A DNA stretch of 55,342 nt, taken from contig JAJBVL010000064.1 of NCBI GenBank assembly GCA_020859845.1, positions 1-55,342 of the forward strand, written 5' to 3'. How positions within the stretch are numbered: the stretch's first letter is position 1; the number at the start of each line of letters is the position of its first letter. Of the stretch, positions 17,129 to 24,847 are shown piece by piece. The stretch comes from Bacteroidales bacterium. Its GTDB lineage: Bacteria; Bacteroidota; Bacteroidia; Bacteroidales; Muribaculaceae. The translations under genes were made by a program, and so were the position numbers. The notes below the pieces were generated by a model, which saw only the letters and a program-made list of their open reading frames with translations, was not told the origin of the DNA and ran no database searches.

Positions 17129-17155
17129 CTGCCAAAACGCATAACATTTTGGCAG
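17129..17155. promoter_or_regulatory. Palindrome in the leader of the left operon
   Basis: CTGCCAAAA at 17129-17137 and TTTTGGCAG at 17147-17155 form a perfect 9-bp inverted repeat with a 9-nt loop. It is 38 nt upstream of the first start codon. It could be an operator or an RNA stem in the 5' leader. No T-run follows on either strand, so it is not a standard terminator. Confidence 0.45.
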
Positions 17156-17204
17156 ACAATATTTTATAAAAGTCAGGGACGGATGATTGGTTATTATCTG
17201 CTCC

Positions 17205-17402
17205 CACTAAAAAATCTACTACTTAATAAATTTAAGCTAAGATTCACTAAGAGCTTAAAATTTAATTTGTTACATAGTGAAATAGATGGAAGTAGGTTAA
17301 ATCCATGAATAAAAATTACTTTATCCCCAATTTTCAATTTGCTGATTTCAAAACAATTATTAACTTTGCTGAAAAATTTATTAAGTAGTTAATTTTTTAG
17401 TG
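17205..17402. repeat. 198-bp segment bounded by 28-nt inverted repeats (candidate invertible promoter element)
   Basis: The left arm (17205-17232, beginning CACTAAAAAAT and ending CTTAATAAATT) and the right arm (17375-17402) are inverted copies identical at 26 of 28 positions; the mismatches fall at arm positions 12 and 13. The arms stop abruptly on the outside (C versus A at the next base), and no target-site duplication is visible. The interior is AT-rich, non-coding, and carries a full Bacteroidetes promoter reading rightward (17338-17368). Smaller inverted repeats are nested inside: TTAAGCT/AGCTTAA at 17232-17238 and 17252-17258, and TTCACTA/TAGTGAA at 17243-17249 and 17275-17281. It lies 113 nt upstream of the left operon's first start codon. 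The alternative is a MITE-like element. The rest of the 17092-17471 gap holds no recognisable gene. Confidence 0.65.
17338..17368 (+). promoter_or_regulatory. Consensus promoter inside the inverted-repeat segment, pointing away from the left operon
   Basis: TTTG at 17338-17341, a 19-nt spacer and TAACTTTG at 17361-17368 match the Bacteroidetes promoter pattern exactly. Transcription would start near 17375 and run rightward, antisense to the pseudogene. Inversion of the segment would place the -7 box at 17239-17246 on the minus strand, about 140 nt from the left operon's start codon. No TAnnTTTG occurs on the minus strand between 17092 and 17402. Confidence 0.6.
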
Positions 17403-17471
17403 ACAAAAGGCTTAAAGTATTGAATATTGGCAGCTTTCGCAGTGCAACGGCCCTCCGCCGTACTGCAAAAG

Positions 17472-18271
17472 TTATCTCTCGATTGCCCACCCGGTAAGGG
17501 TGCGGGAGGTGGTGGAGAAGTTGAGTCCTACCTTCATTTTAGAAGAGGGGCATCCTAATGATTCTGTACATAATTTGGAAGGAGAGTTTCCATTAGACCT
17601 GTTCTCACTTCCTGATTGGGTACGCCCAGTGTATAAATTTGCAGTGTAGAGTCATAGCCTTTGATAGTCATACAACCACTTTGGTACAATAAAGGAAGAA
17701 TGTTTGTTACTTCGTCAGTGGCACTATAAAAGTATGAAGAATGCGCTTCTATATCCTCAAATTGGGAGGGAATGAAAGGATACTTTCGCATCATTTCTAT
17801 CAGATAGGTAGGGGTGCCAGTGGAGAACCAGTAAGGCTTAAATTCTTGGTCGTCAAGACAGTTGAGCACACTAAAGGGATTGAATATCTCTGGAGAATTG
17901 CGACTAAAAGCATACCCATCGTAGTAGAAGCGCAATTTCTCCACGGTTGCCTCATAAGAAAGCCCACAAGCATCAGCCAACATCTTGATATCTAACCTTA
18001 GTTGCTCAAGCATCTCCTCAAGCGTGATGCCGCAGAGGCTTGCAAAACGTGGCAACATGCTGACATCTTTGAGATTGTTGAGGGCGCTGAAGATGCTCAT
18101 CTGCGAAAACTTGGTGACGCCCGTGATAAAAACGAAGCGGAGCCACGGGTCGCAATCCTTCAACGGTGAATATACCTCGGCCAACACCGAGCGTATGGCC
18201 TTCACCTTCTCATCGTCAAGATGGATGACGTTGAGCAAAGATAACTCTTTTCGCGCAAAGAAGCAACGCAA
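17472..18271 (-). pseudogene. Doubly truncated AAA-ATPase_like / PD-(D/E)XK nuclease gene remnant
   Basis: The reading frame 18271-17555 matches only the middle of the AAA-ATPase_like (PF09820-type) family: LRFVFITGVTKFSQ, ICGI-type LCGITLEEM, YDGYAFS, IFNPFSVLNCL and YWFSTGTPTYLIEM, up to VPNQEVR.GL...LLP. The N-terminal Walker region is missing and the frame begins at a TTG. After the stop at 17555 the family's C-terminal nuclease domain is absent. Its very last piece reappears at 17537-17472 (KVGLNFS, then LTGWAIER and a stop), matching the conserved 'GvnFs...r.l..W' ending. So the gene lost both its 5' end and an internal block. It lies between the inverted-repeat element and the antiporter promoter and is not expected to be functional. 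Confidence 0.8.
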
Positions 18272-18307
18272 TATTTCGGTATTGAACCAAAGGGCGTGGG
18301 GGCTGTG

Positions 18308-18338
18308 TTGTAGATATGGGAAAGATTTATTAAATTTG
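18308..18338 (+). promoter_or_regulatory. Promoter for the antiporter gene
   Basis: TTG at 18308-18310, a 20-nt spacer and TAAATTTG at 18331-18338 match the consensus. The predicted transcription start falls at or next to the ATG at 18344, so the mRNA may be leaderless or have a very short leader. Confidence 0.55.
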
Positions 18339-18343
18339 TGGGC

Positions 18344-19849
18344 ATGAACGTCATCACTTCTGAAAATATACTTTTGATAGGATCTGCCTTGCTAATGGCA
18401 GGCGTGTTGATAGGCAAGACGAGCTACAGGATAGGCCTTCCGGTCCTGTTGGTGTTCTTGCTTGTGGGTATGGGGTTTGGCACCGACGGGCTGGGCATTC
18501 AGTTTAGCGACATGCATACCGCCCAGTTTATCGGCATGATAGCCTTGTGTATCATCCTCTTCTCTGGCGGCTTCGACACCAAGCTCTCTGCCATTAAGCC
18601 AGTACTGGGACCGGGACTTGTGCTGTCGACCGTGGGAGTCCTGCTCACGGCGCTATTTACTGGCCTCTTCGTATGGTGGCTCTCCGGCATGTCGTGGACC
18701 AACATCCACTTTGCCTTCCTCCCCTCGCTGCTGCTGGCGGCCACGATGTCGTCGACCGACTCGGCCTCGGTGTTTGGCATCCTCGGCTCGCAGAAGATGG
18801 GCCTCAAACAAAACCTCCGTCCCATGCTTGAACTGGAGAGCGGTTCCAACGACCCTATGGCCTACATGCTCACCATTATCTTGATAGAGACCATCCAGCT
18901 CGGAGGCTCCCTATCTGTGGGCACCGTGCTGTGGCAACTCGTATTGCAATTTGGCATCGGCACAGCCGTGGGCCTCGGCATGGGACGCCTCACGCTGTGG
19001 CTCATCCAGCGCTATCGCCGAATGGGTGCCGACAGCAAGGCGCAGGAGGACTCCGACCAAGCAGCCTCGATGATCTCCATCCTGACCCTCGGCGCCGTAT
19101 TCTTGACCTTTGCCATCTCCACGCAGCTCCAGGGCAACGGCTACCTCTCGGTATACCTCTGCGGCATCGTGCTGGGCAACATCAATGTGCCTTCGCGCCG
19201 CGGCATCTCCAAGTTTATGAGCGGCATGAGTTGGCTGAGCCAGATAGTGATGTTCCTTATGCTCGGATTGCTGGTCAATCCCCGCGAGATGCTCGATGTG
19301 GCAGTGGTTTCAGTGCTGATAGGCGTGTTTATGATAGTCCTAGGGCGCCCGCTGAGCGTCTTGGCCTGTCTGCTCCCCTTCCGCAAGATCTCGATGCGCT
19401 CGCGCTACTTCGTGTCGTGGGTGGGCCTTCGCGGCGCTGTGCCCATCATCTTTGCCACCTATCCAGTGATAGCCCATGTGGAGGGTGCCGGCCAGATATT
19501 TAATATCGTCTTCTTCGTGACCCTACTGTCATTGATGATTCAGGGCACCACGGTGATTAGCGCCGCCAAGCGTCTGCGCCTCACCCAAGCTCCCGAAACC
19601 GACACCAGCGACTTTGGCGTAGAACTCGCCGACGACCTCCCCACCTCGCTCTCAGCCATAGTGCTCACCCCGAGCCATCTGGCCAACGGCAACACGCTGC
19701 GCGACATGCACCTGCCTGCTGGCCAGCTGGTGATGATGATCAAGCGCGGCAATCAGCATATAGTCCCCAACGGCACTGTGGAGCTCCTCCCCGGCGACGC
19801 CCTGCTCGTGATTAGCGAAGAAAAGCTTGGCCAAGTCGACCAGAAGTAG
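18344..19849 (+). CDS. nhaP2: NhaP2/CvrA-type K+(Na+)/H+ antiporter with RCK_C domain
   Basis: About 501 aa from the ATG at 18344; an in-frame GTG two codons earlier is part of the -7 box region. A CPA1-type antiporter with about 12 hydrophobic spans to residue 395. Family signatures are LFSGGFDTKL, the conserved ATMSSTDSASVFGIL segment with the ion-binding aspartate, ELESGSNDPMAYMLT with the essential ND pair, and WVGLRGAVPIIFATYP. The C-terminal 80 residues form an RCK_C/TrkA-C domain (LANGNTLRDMHLPAGQLVMMIKR and PGDALLVIS), which senses nucleotides or ions. The assigned role is export of K+ (or Na+) in exchange for protons at the inner membrane. The ftsY promoter overlaps its 3' end. Confidence 0.92.
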   Translation: MNVITSENILLIGSALLMAGVLIGKTSYRIGLPVLLVFLLVGMGFGTDGLGIQFSDMHTAQFIGMIALCIILFSGGFDTKLSAIKPVLGPGLVLSTVGVLLTALFTGLFVWWLSGMSWTNIHFAFLPSLLLAATMSSTDSASVFGILGSQKMGLKQNLRPMLELESGSNDPMAYMLTIILIETIQLGGSLSVGTVLWQLVLQFGIGTAVGLGMGRLTLWLIQRYRRMGADSKAQEDSDQAASMISILTLGAVFLTFAISTQLQGNGYLSVYLCGIVLGNINVPSRRGISKFMSGMSWLSQIVMFLMLGLLVNPREMLDVAVVSVLIGVFMIVLGRPLSVLACLLPFRKISMRSRYFVSWVGLRGAVPIIFATYPVIAHVEGAGQIFNIVFFVTLLSLMIQGTTVISAAKRLRLTQAPETDTSDFGVELADDLPTSLSAIVLTPSHLANGNTLRDMHLPAGQLVMMIKRGNQHIVPNGTVELLPGDALLVISEEKLGQVDQK

Positions 19850-19857
19850 TAATTTTG
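19827..19857 (+). promoter_or_regulatory. Promoter for ftsY
   Basis: TTG at 19827-19829, a 20-nt spacer and TAATTTTG at 19850-19857 lie over the end of the antiporter gene. The predicted start near 19864 leaves a leader of about 23 nt before the ftsY ATG. Confidence 0.6.
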
Positions 19858-19886
19858 CAGATTGAAACCTACTTAAACTCATTTTT

Positions 19887-20849
19887 ATGGGCTTTTTCAA
19901 CTTCTTCTCCAAGGAGAAAAAAAAGACACTCGACAAGGGGCTTGAGCGCACCAAAGAGGGTGTGTTCAGCAAGATTACCCGCGCCTTGGCGGGCAAGAAG
20001 ACTATCGACGACGATTTTCTTGACAATCTCGAAGAAATATTCATCACCTCCGACGTGGGGGTAGATACTACGCTAAAAATCATTGAGCGCCTGCAGCAAC
20101 GCGTGGCGCGCGACAAGTATGTCAGCACCTCCGAGCTCAACGACCTGCTATGCCAGGAGATTACCGACCTGCTGGTGGGCGACGAGGACGAGGAAGCTGC
20201 CCCCGACTTCACCCTCCCCAAGCATACAGATGGCCCCCACGTGATAATGGTGGTGGGCGTCAACGGTGTGGGCAAGACCACCACTATCGGCAAACTCGCC
20301 TCGCAATTCAAGAAGGCTGGCTATAGCGTGATGCTCGGTGCCGCCGACACCTTCCGCGCTGCCGCCGTGGAGCAGCTCGACGTGTGGGCCGAGCGCGCCG
20401 GTGTGCCTATCGTGAAGCAGAAGCTCGGCGCCGACCCGGCTGCCGTGGCCTTTGACACCCTCCAGAGTGCAAAAGCCAACGGAGTGGATGTGGCTATCAT
20501 CGACACCGCCGGACGTCTCCACAACAAGAAGGGCCTCATGGACGAGCTCACCAAGATACGCAACGTGATGCAGAAGGTGGTGCCCGACGCTCCCCACGAA
20601 GTGCTCCTCGTGCTCGACGGCTCCACGGGCCAAAACGCCTTTGAGCAGGCACGCCAGTTTGTGGCTGCCACCAAGGTCAACCAACTGGCCATCACCAAGC
20701 TCGACGGGACAGCCAAGGGAGGTGTGGTGATAGGCATCAGCGACCAATTCCAGATACCGGTGAAATATATAGGGCTGGGCGAAGGCATCGACGACCTGCA
20801 GGTGTTTCACAAGCGCGAATTTGTCGATTCGCTCTTTGGCAACAAATGA
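19887..20849 (+). CDS. ftsY: Signal recognition particle receptor FtsY
   Basis: 320 aa SRP-receptor GTPase. The helical N domain spans about 20-85 (KITRALAGKKTIDDDFLDNLEEIF) and the NG GTPase domain about 100-318. The G motifs are GVNGVGKTTT (G1), DTFRAAAVEQL (G2), DTAGRLHNKKGLMDEL (G3) and TKLDGTAKGG (G4), with the closing GLGEGIDDLQVF. The short N-terminal A region (GFFNFFSKEKKKTLDKGLERTK) is typical of Bacteroidetes FtsY. It docks the ribosome-SRP complex at the inner membrane for cotranslational insertion. The stop overlaps the rimO start by 4 nt, an ftsY-rimO pairing consistent with Bacteroidales gene order. Confidence 0.98.
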   Translation: MGFFNFFSKEKKKTLDKGLERTKEGVFSKITRALAGKKTIDDDFLDNLEEIFITSDVGVDTTLKIIERLQQRVARDKYVSTSELNDLLCQEITDLLVGDEDEEAAPDFTLPKHTDGPHVIMVVGVNGVGKTTTIGKLASQFKKAGYSVMLGAADTFRAAAVEQLDVWAERAGVPIVKQKLGADPAAVAFDTLQSAKANGVDVAIIDTAGRLHNKKGLMDELTKIRNVMQKVVPDAPHEVLLVLDGSTGQNAFEQARQFVAATKVNQLAITKLDGTAKGGVVIGISDQFQIPVKYIGLGEGIDDLQVFHKREFVDSLFGNK

Positions 20850-22165
20850 TGGAGCCATCGCGACGCACTGTCAACGTCATCTCGCTCGGCTGCTCTAAAA
20901 ACCTTGTCGACTCGGAGCGCCTAATGAAAATGCTTGCCGACGCTGGGCTAAAGGTGGTCCACGAGGCTGAGCGCCCAGGTCGCCACTCAATAGTGGTGAT
21001 CAACACCTGCGGATTTATTGGCGATGCCAAGGAGGAGTCAATCAACACTATCCTCGAATGGGTAGAAGCAAAGCGCCATGGCAAGATTGATGAGCTATAC
21101 GTAATGGGCTGCCTGTCAGAACGCTATGCCAAGGAGCTACCAGCGGAGATACCCGAGGTTGATGGATGGTATGGCAAGACGTCGTGGACAGGCCTTGTGA
21201 GCCATCTGGCACACAAATATCCCGCCACGGCTCCCTACGACCGCGTCATCACCACGCCGCGCCACCATGCCTACCTGAAGATATCGGAGGGCTGCAACCG
21301 CTTCTGCGCTTTCTGCGCCATCCCTCTCATCACTGGCCGTTATCGCTCTCGGCCTATCGAGGAGATAGTGGAGGAGGTGAAGATGCTCGTGAGCCGCGGA
21401 GTGAAAGAGCTCAACGTCATTGCCCAGGACCTCACGGGCTATGGCCTCGACCTTTACGGTCGCCCCGCGATAGCCGAGCTTGTCGACAAGATGGCTCAGG
21501 TGGAGGGCGTGGAGTGGATTCGCCTCCATTATGCCTACCCTACAGGCTTTCCGCTCGACCTGCTCGACGTGATGGCCCGCCACCCCAACGTGTGTCGCTA
21601 TCTCGACATAGCCCTTCAGCACATCTCCGACCCAGTGCTTGAGCGTATGCGCCGGCATATCACCGCCGACGAGACGCGTCAGCTGCTCAGCGAGATACGT
21701 CGCCGGGTGCCAGGCATCCATCTGCGCACCACCCTCATGGTAGGCTTCCCCGGCGAGACCGAGGCCGACTTCCAGCAGCTCCTCGACTTCGTGGCCGAGC
21801 AACGCTTTGAGCGCATGGGAGCCTTTGCCTACTCGGAGGAGGAAGACACGTATGCCGCCAAGCATTTCCCCGACGATGTAGCGCCGGAGGTGAAGCAGGA
21901 GCGCCTCGACCGCTTGATGGCTCTCCAAGAGGAGATAGCCCTCGAGCTGCAGCAGCAGAAGGTAGGCACCCAGCAGCGCGTCATCATCGACCGCGAGGAG
22001 GCGGAGCATTACGTTGGGCGCACCCAGTACGACTCGCCAGAGGTTGACCCCGAGGTGCTTATAAAGAAAACCCAGCCCCTGAAGAAGGGCCACTTTTACG
22101 ATATCCACATCACGGCTGCCTATCCCTTCGAGCTCGAAGGCGAAGTGGTGGCCGACCTTTCTTGA
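20846..22165 (+). CDS. rimO: Ribosomal protein S12 methylthiotransferase RimO
   Basis: 439 aa radical-SAM methylthiotransferase. The N-terminal UPF0004 domain carries cluster cysteines in LGCSKN, TCGFIG and VMGCLSERY. The radical SAM core has SEGCNRFCAFCAIP (CxxxCxxC), followed by GRYRSRPIEEI, AQDLTGYGLDLYG and MVGFPGETEADF. A TRAM domain closes the protein. It adds a methylthio group to an aspartate of ribosomal protein S12. It starts at ATG-ATG, the first overlapping the ftsY stop by 4 nt, so the pair is translationally coupled. Confidence 0.97.
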   Translation: MMEPSRRTVNVISLGCSKNLVDSERLMKMLADAGLKVVHEAERPGRHSIVVINTCGFIGDAKEESINTILEWVEAKRHGKIDELYVMGCLSERYAKELPAEIPEVDGWYGKTSWTGLVSHLAHKYPATAPYDRVITTPRHHAYLKISEGCNRFCAFCAIPLITGRYRSRPIEEIVEEVKMLVSRGVKELNVIAQDLTGYGLDLYGRPAIAELVDKMAQVEGVEWIRLHYAYPTGFPLDLLDVMARHPNVCRYLDIALQHISDPVLERMRRHITADETRQLLSEIRRRVPGIHLRTTLMVGFPGETEADFQQLLDFVAEQRFERMGAFAYSEEEDTYAAKHFPDDVAPEVKQERLDRLMALQEEIALELQQQKVGTQQRVIIDREEAEHYVGRTQYDSPEVDPEVLIKKTQPLKKGHFYDIHITAAYPFELEGEVVADLS

Positions 22166-22181
22166 CCTACTCTCATCCACG

Positions 22182-23348
22182 ATGACCTATACCCTTGATA
22201 TTGACCCCACAGTGACAGCAGCTATCGACCGTTGCTGCTCGCTCAACATACCCTTTGCGGCCTTAGTGGCTCCTGGCGAACGCCACATGACCTTCTTCGC
22301 CTCGCTACCCGACCCCGACAATCCCATCAATAAGATAGACGTAGAGACCAATCCCGATTGGGAAGGATTGGCTATCACCAATTTTGACCAGTTTGACCCT
22401 CCTTATATGGTGGGGATAGAGGCATCGCTCTCGGCTCGCGAGATCCTCGACCTCCCAAGCTCCACCAAGCCTTTTCCAGAGGCCGACCTCGGGCCACAAG
22501 AATATTCTACGCCTTATCCGGCCTACTATGTGCAGGTGCATGAAATCACTACGGCCAACAAGCGTGAGGGCGCCAAGACCGTCCTGTCGCGTGTCGTAGC
22601 CGGCCACACGTCGCGCCCTCTGAGCGCTATCATCCAAGAGTGTTTCACCACCTTTCCCTCCACCTTTCGCTTTGTCTACTTCACCCAAGAGACTGGCCTT
22701 TGGATAGGAGCCACTCCTGAGGTGCTACTTGACTACAACTATTCTACCTCGGAGCTCACCACCATGTCGCTGGCTGGCACACGTCCCGCCAGCGACAGCG
22801 GAGCATCGTGGGACGAGAAAAACCTCGTAGAACACGATGTGGTGACGGGCCACATTATGGCTACCCTCCTCCGCGCCAATCTTAATCCAGAGGTTTACGA
22901 CGCTACGCCCCTACGCTACGGCGACGTGGAACATCTATGCGAGCGGATACGCGCCAAGGGGAAGGTCGACGTGTTTAACCTCATCCACAACTTGGCTCCT
23001 ACGCCGGCAGTGAATGGTTTCCCCTACTTCAACGCCCAAGAGCAGATACTGGCCTACGAGCTCCACGAACGTTATTGCTATGGAGGCACTCTGGCCTACA
23101 AGCATGGCCAAGAAGTGAATGCCTACGTCAATCTGCGTAGCGCTCTGCTGGCCTTCGAAGGGCAGCAAGATATCCTCTACAACATCTACTGCGGCGGAGG
23201 CATAATGCCCACAAGCGTGGCTGCCGACGAATGGCGCGAAGCCGCTATGAAGATAGGGCCTCTCTACCAGGCCTTCAACCGCGACAACACCTTTGAGCAT
23301 CCCTCCCTGAAGGAAATCTCCACAGGCCAATTTGTCTCTGATAAATGA
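22182..23348 (+). CDS. menF: Isochorismate synthase (chorismate-binding family, MenF-like)
   Basis: 388 aa, the compact form usual in Bacteroidetes. The chorismate-binding fold is recognised from GATPEVLLDYN, TMSLAGTRPASD, WDEKNLVEHDVV, LAPTPAVNGFP, ERYCYGGTLAYK, YVNLRSALL and YCGGGIMPTSVAADEWREAAMKI. It converts chorismate to isochorismate, the first step toward menaquinone. It follows rimO by 16 nt. The next menaquinone gene, menD, is not next to it, and the following gene is an SGNH protein whose start overlaps the stop by 4 nt. Anthranilate or aminodeoxychorismate synthase is less likely because the N-terminal tryptophan-binding type region is missing. Confidence 0.85.
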   Translation: MTYTLDIDPTVTAAIDRCCSLNIPFAALVAPGERHMTFFASLPDPDNPINKIDVETNPDWEGLAITNFDQFDPPYMVGIEASLSAREILDLPSSTKPFPEADLGPQEYSTPYPAYYVQVHEITTANKREGAKTVLSRVVAGHTSRPLSAIIQECFTTFPSTFRFVYFTQETGLWIGATPEVLLDYNYSTSELTTMSLAGTRPASDSGASWDEKNLVEHDVVTGHIMATLLRANLNPEVYDATPLRYGDVEHLCERIRAKGKVDVFNLIHNLAPTPAVNGFPYFNAQEQILAYELHERYCYGGTLAYKHGQEVNAYVNLRSALLAFEGQQDILYNIYCGGGIMPTSVAADEWREAAMKIGPLYQAFNRDNTFEHPSLKEISTGQFVSDK

Positions 23349-24847
23349 GTCAATCCCCTCGGCCCGACGACCCAGGGCGTGCCTTTCTCGTGGTCTTCGT
23401 AGCGGTAGTGGTGGTAGGGCTGCTCTCGCTGCTGCCACTCGAAGAGATGTCGGGGGGCCGGCTCACCAACTTTAATCTTCTCGCCGACATTATGGAGCGC
23501 TCCACGTCCTCGCGTGTCAATCAAGAGGCCGAGCTGCTCGACCCCGCCTTGCTCGACGACGACAGCGACTCCATAGCCGTTGACACCAGCCAATGGACCC
23601 CCGACTCGCTCTCAGCCCCTTCCAGCAACGACAGCATTGAGCGATCGCAGTATCCCTACACGGCTCTACGCGTAAAGTCGACCACCTACCCCGACAGCCT
23701 TCTGCCTCCGCGCCAAGCCCCCCGCGATGAGGCCACGGGCCTCGTGGTCATCGAGGACTATACCGATGGCCGTGGACTCGCCTATACAGCTGCCTCGCTC
23801 TCTGGCTCGGGCTTGACCCGCATAGCCGTGATTGGCGATAGCTATATCGAGGGCGACATCTTCTGTCAAGACCTCCGAGCCCTTCTTCAAAAGACGTATG
23901 GAGGCCACGGCGTGGGGTATGTCAATATGCACTCCGACTTCCCGGGCTTTCGGCGCTCGGTGAAGCAAGGGGGCGAAGGGTGGCAAGAATTCACCGTGCA
24001 GTCGGCCGGCCGCAACGCTGCCTATATCGACCTTGCCGAACACTATTATAAGCCCGAGGGCACAGCCACCGCCACCTACCAAGGCGTGAAGTCGCCAGCG
24101 CGCCTCGACCGTTGGGACGTGTCGCAGGTGCTGTTCATAGCTCCCAATGGCGCCGACCTCCAGCTGACGCTTGGCGCCGCTGGCACACGACAGCGCCAGG
24201 TGAGCAAGAGCGTTGCGGCCTCCGTAGGTCCTCAAGCGCTGACCTTCAAGGCCGACAGCGTGGGCTGGAACTCGTTTGGCGTGGAGTGTAGCGACCCCTC
24301 CTTGGTGGCCTTCGGGGTGTGGCTCAACGATTCTACGGGCGTAGCGCTCGACTGCATGTCGTCGCGCGGCTACTCGGGAGTCACTCTCACCCAAGTCAAT
24401 CCGCGGCTCTGTCAAGACATGGCCCAGTGGGTCGACTATCAGCTTATCATCCTGGAGTTTGGCATCAACGCCATGTCGCCCGGCCAGCGCAACTTCTCCT
24501 CCTATGGCAAGCGCATCGTCAAGGTCATTGACCACGTAAGGGAATGTTATCCCCGTGCCGACATCCTGCTGATGGGTATTGGCGACCGCGGCGAGAAGCG
24601 CGACGGCGAAGTCCACTCCATGGAGGGCGTAGCCTATATGATTGAAGAGCAGCGCACAGCCGCTCGCCGCGCCCATTGTCTCTTCTGGGACACCCGCGAG
24701 GCTCAGGGAGGGCAAGACGCCATTGTCGACTGGGTAAGCCGCGGCCTCGCCAACAAAGACTATATCCACATGACCCACAAAGGTGGCCAAGAGCTTGCCC
24801 AAGCCTTCTATGAAGCTCTCCGCCACGCTCTTACTAATTATGAATAA
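23345..24847 (+). CDS. Membrane-anchored SGNH-hydrolase-fold protein (acyltransferase partner)
   Basis: 500 aa. One N-terminal membrane anchor (about 13-32, AFLVVFVAVVVVGLLSLLPL) precedes a disordered Ser/Asp-rich region and a periplasmic SGNH domain from about 160. Block I is IGDSYIEG, block III EFGINAM and block V DYIHMT with the catalytic Asp-His. An inserted beta domain (about 200-350) is typical of Bacteroidetes SGNH proteins that pair with an MBOAT. Together with the next two genes it forms an O-acylation cassette acting on a cell-wall or exopolysaccharide substrate that cannot be named from sequence. It overlaps menF by 4 nt at its start and the next gene by 8 nt at its end. Confidence 0.85.
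   Translation: MSQSPRPDDPGRAFLVVFVAVVVVGLLSLLPLEEMSGGRLTNFNLLADIMERSTSSRVNQEAELLDPALLDDDSDSIAVDTSQWTPDSLSAPSSNDSIERSQYPYTALRVKSTTYPDSLLPPRQAPRDEATGLVVIEDYTDGRGLAYTAASLSGSGLTRIAVIGDSYIEGDIFCQDLRALLQKTYGGHGVGYVNMHSDFPGFRRSVKQGGEGWQEFTVQSAGRNAAYIDLAEHYYKPEGTATATYQGVKSPARLDRWDVSQVLFIAPNGADLQLTLGAAGTRQRQVSKSVAASVGPQALTFKADSVGWNSFGVECSDPSLVAFGVWLNDSTGVALDCMSSRGYSGVTLTQVNPRLCQDMAQWVDYQLIILEFGINAMSPGQRNFSSYGKRIVKVIDHVRECYPRADILLMGIGDRGEKRDGEVHSMEGVAYMIEEQRTAARRAHCLFWDTREAQGGQDAIVDWVSRGLANKDYIHMTHKGGQELAQAFYEALRHALTNYE

Noticed and set aside
17129-17155. Intrinsic terminator upstream of the left operon
   Set aside because: The palindrome has no T-run on either side, so an operator or leader stem is more likely.
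17205-17402. MITE or IS remnant
   Set aside because: No target-site duplication and no second copy of the whole element in the window, and the enclosed promoter and location fit an invertible switch better. Not excluded without genome-wide search.
21137-22180. 347-codon frame antisense to rimO
   Set aside because: Rich in His/Leu/Val in the way of reverse-frame shadows, no family resemblance, and rimO is certain.
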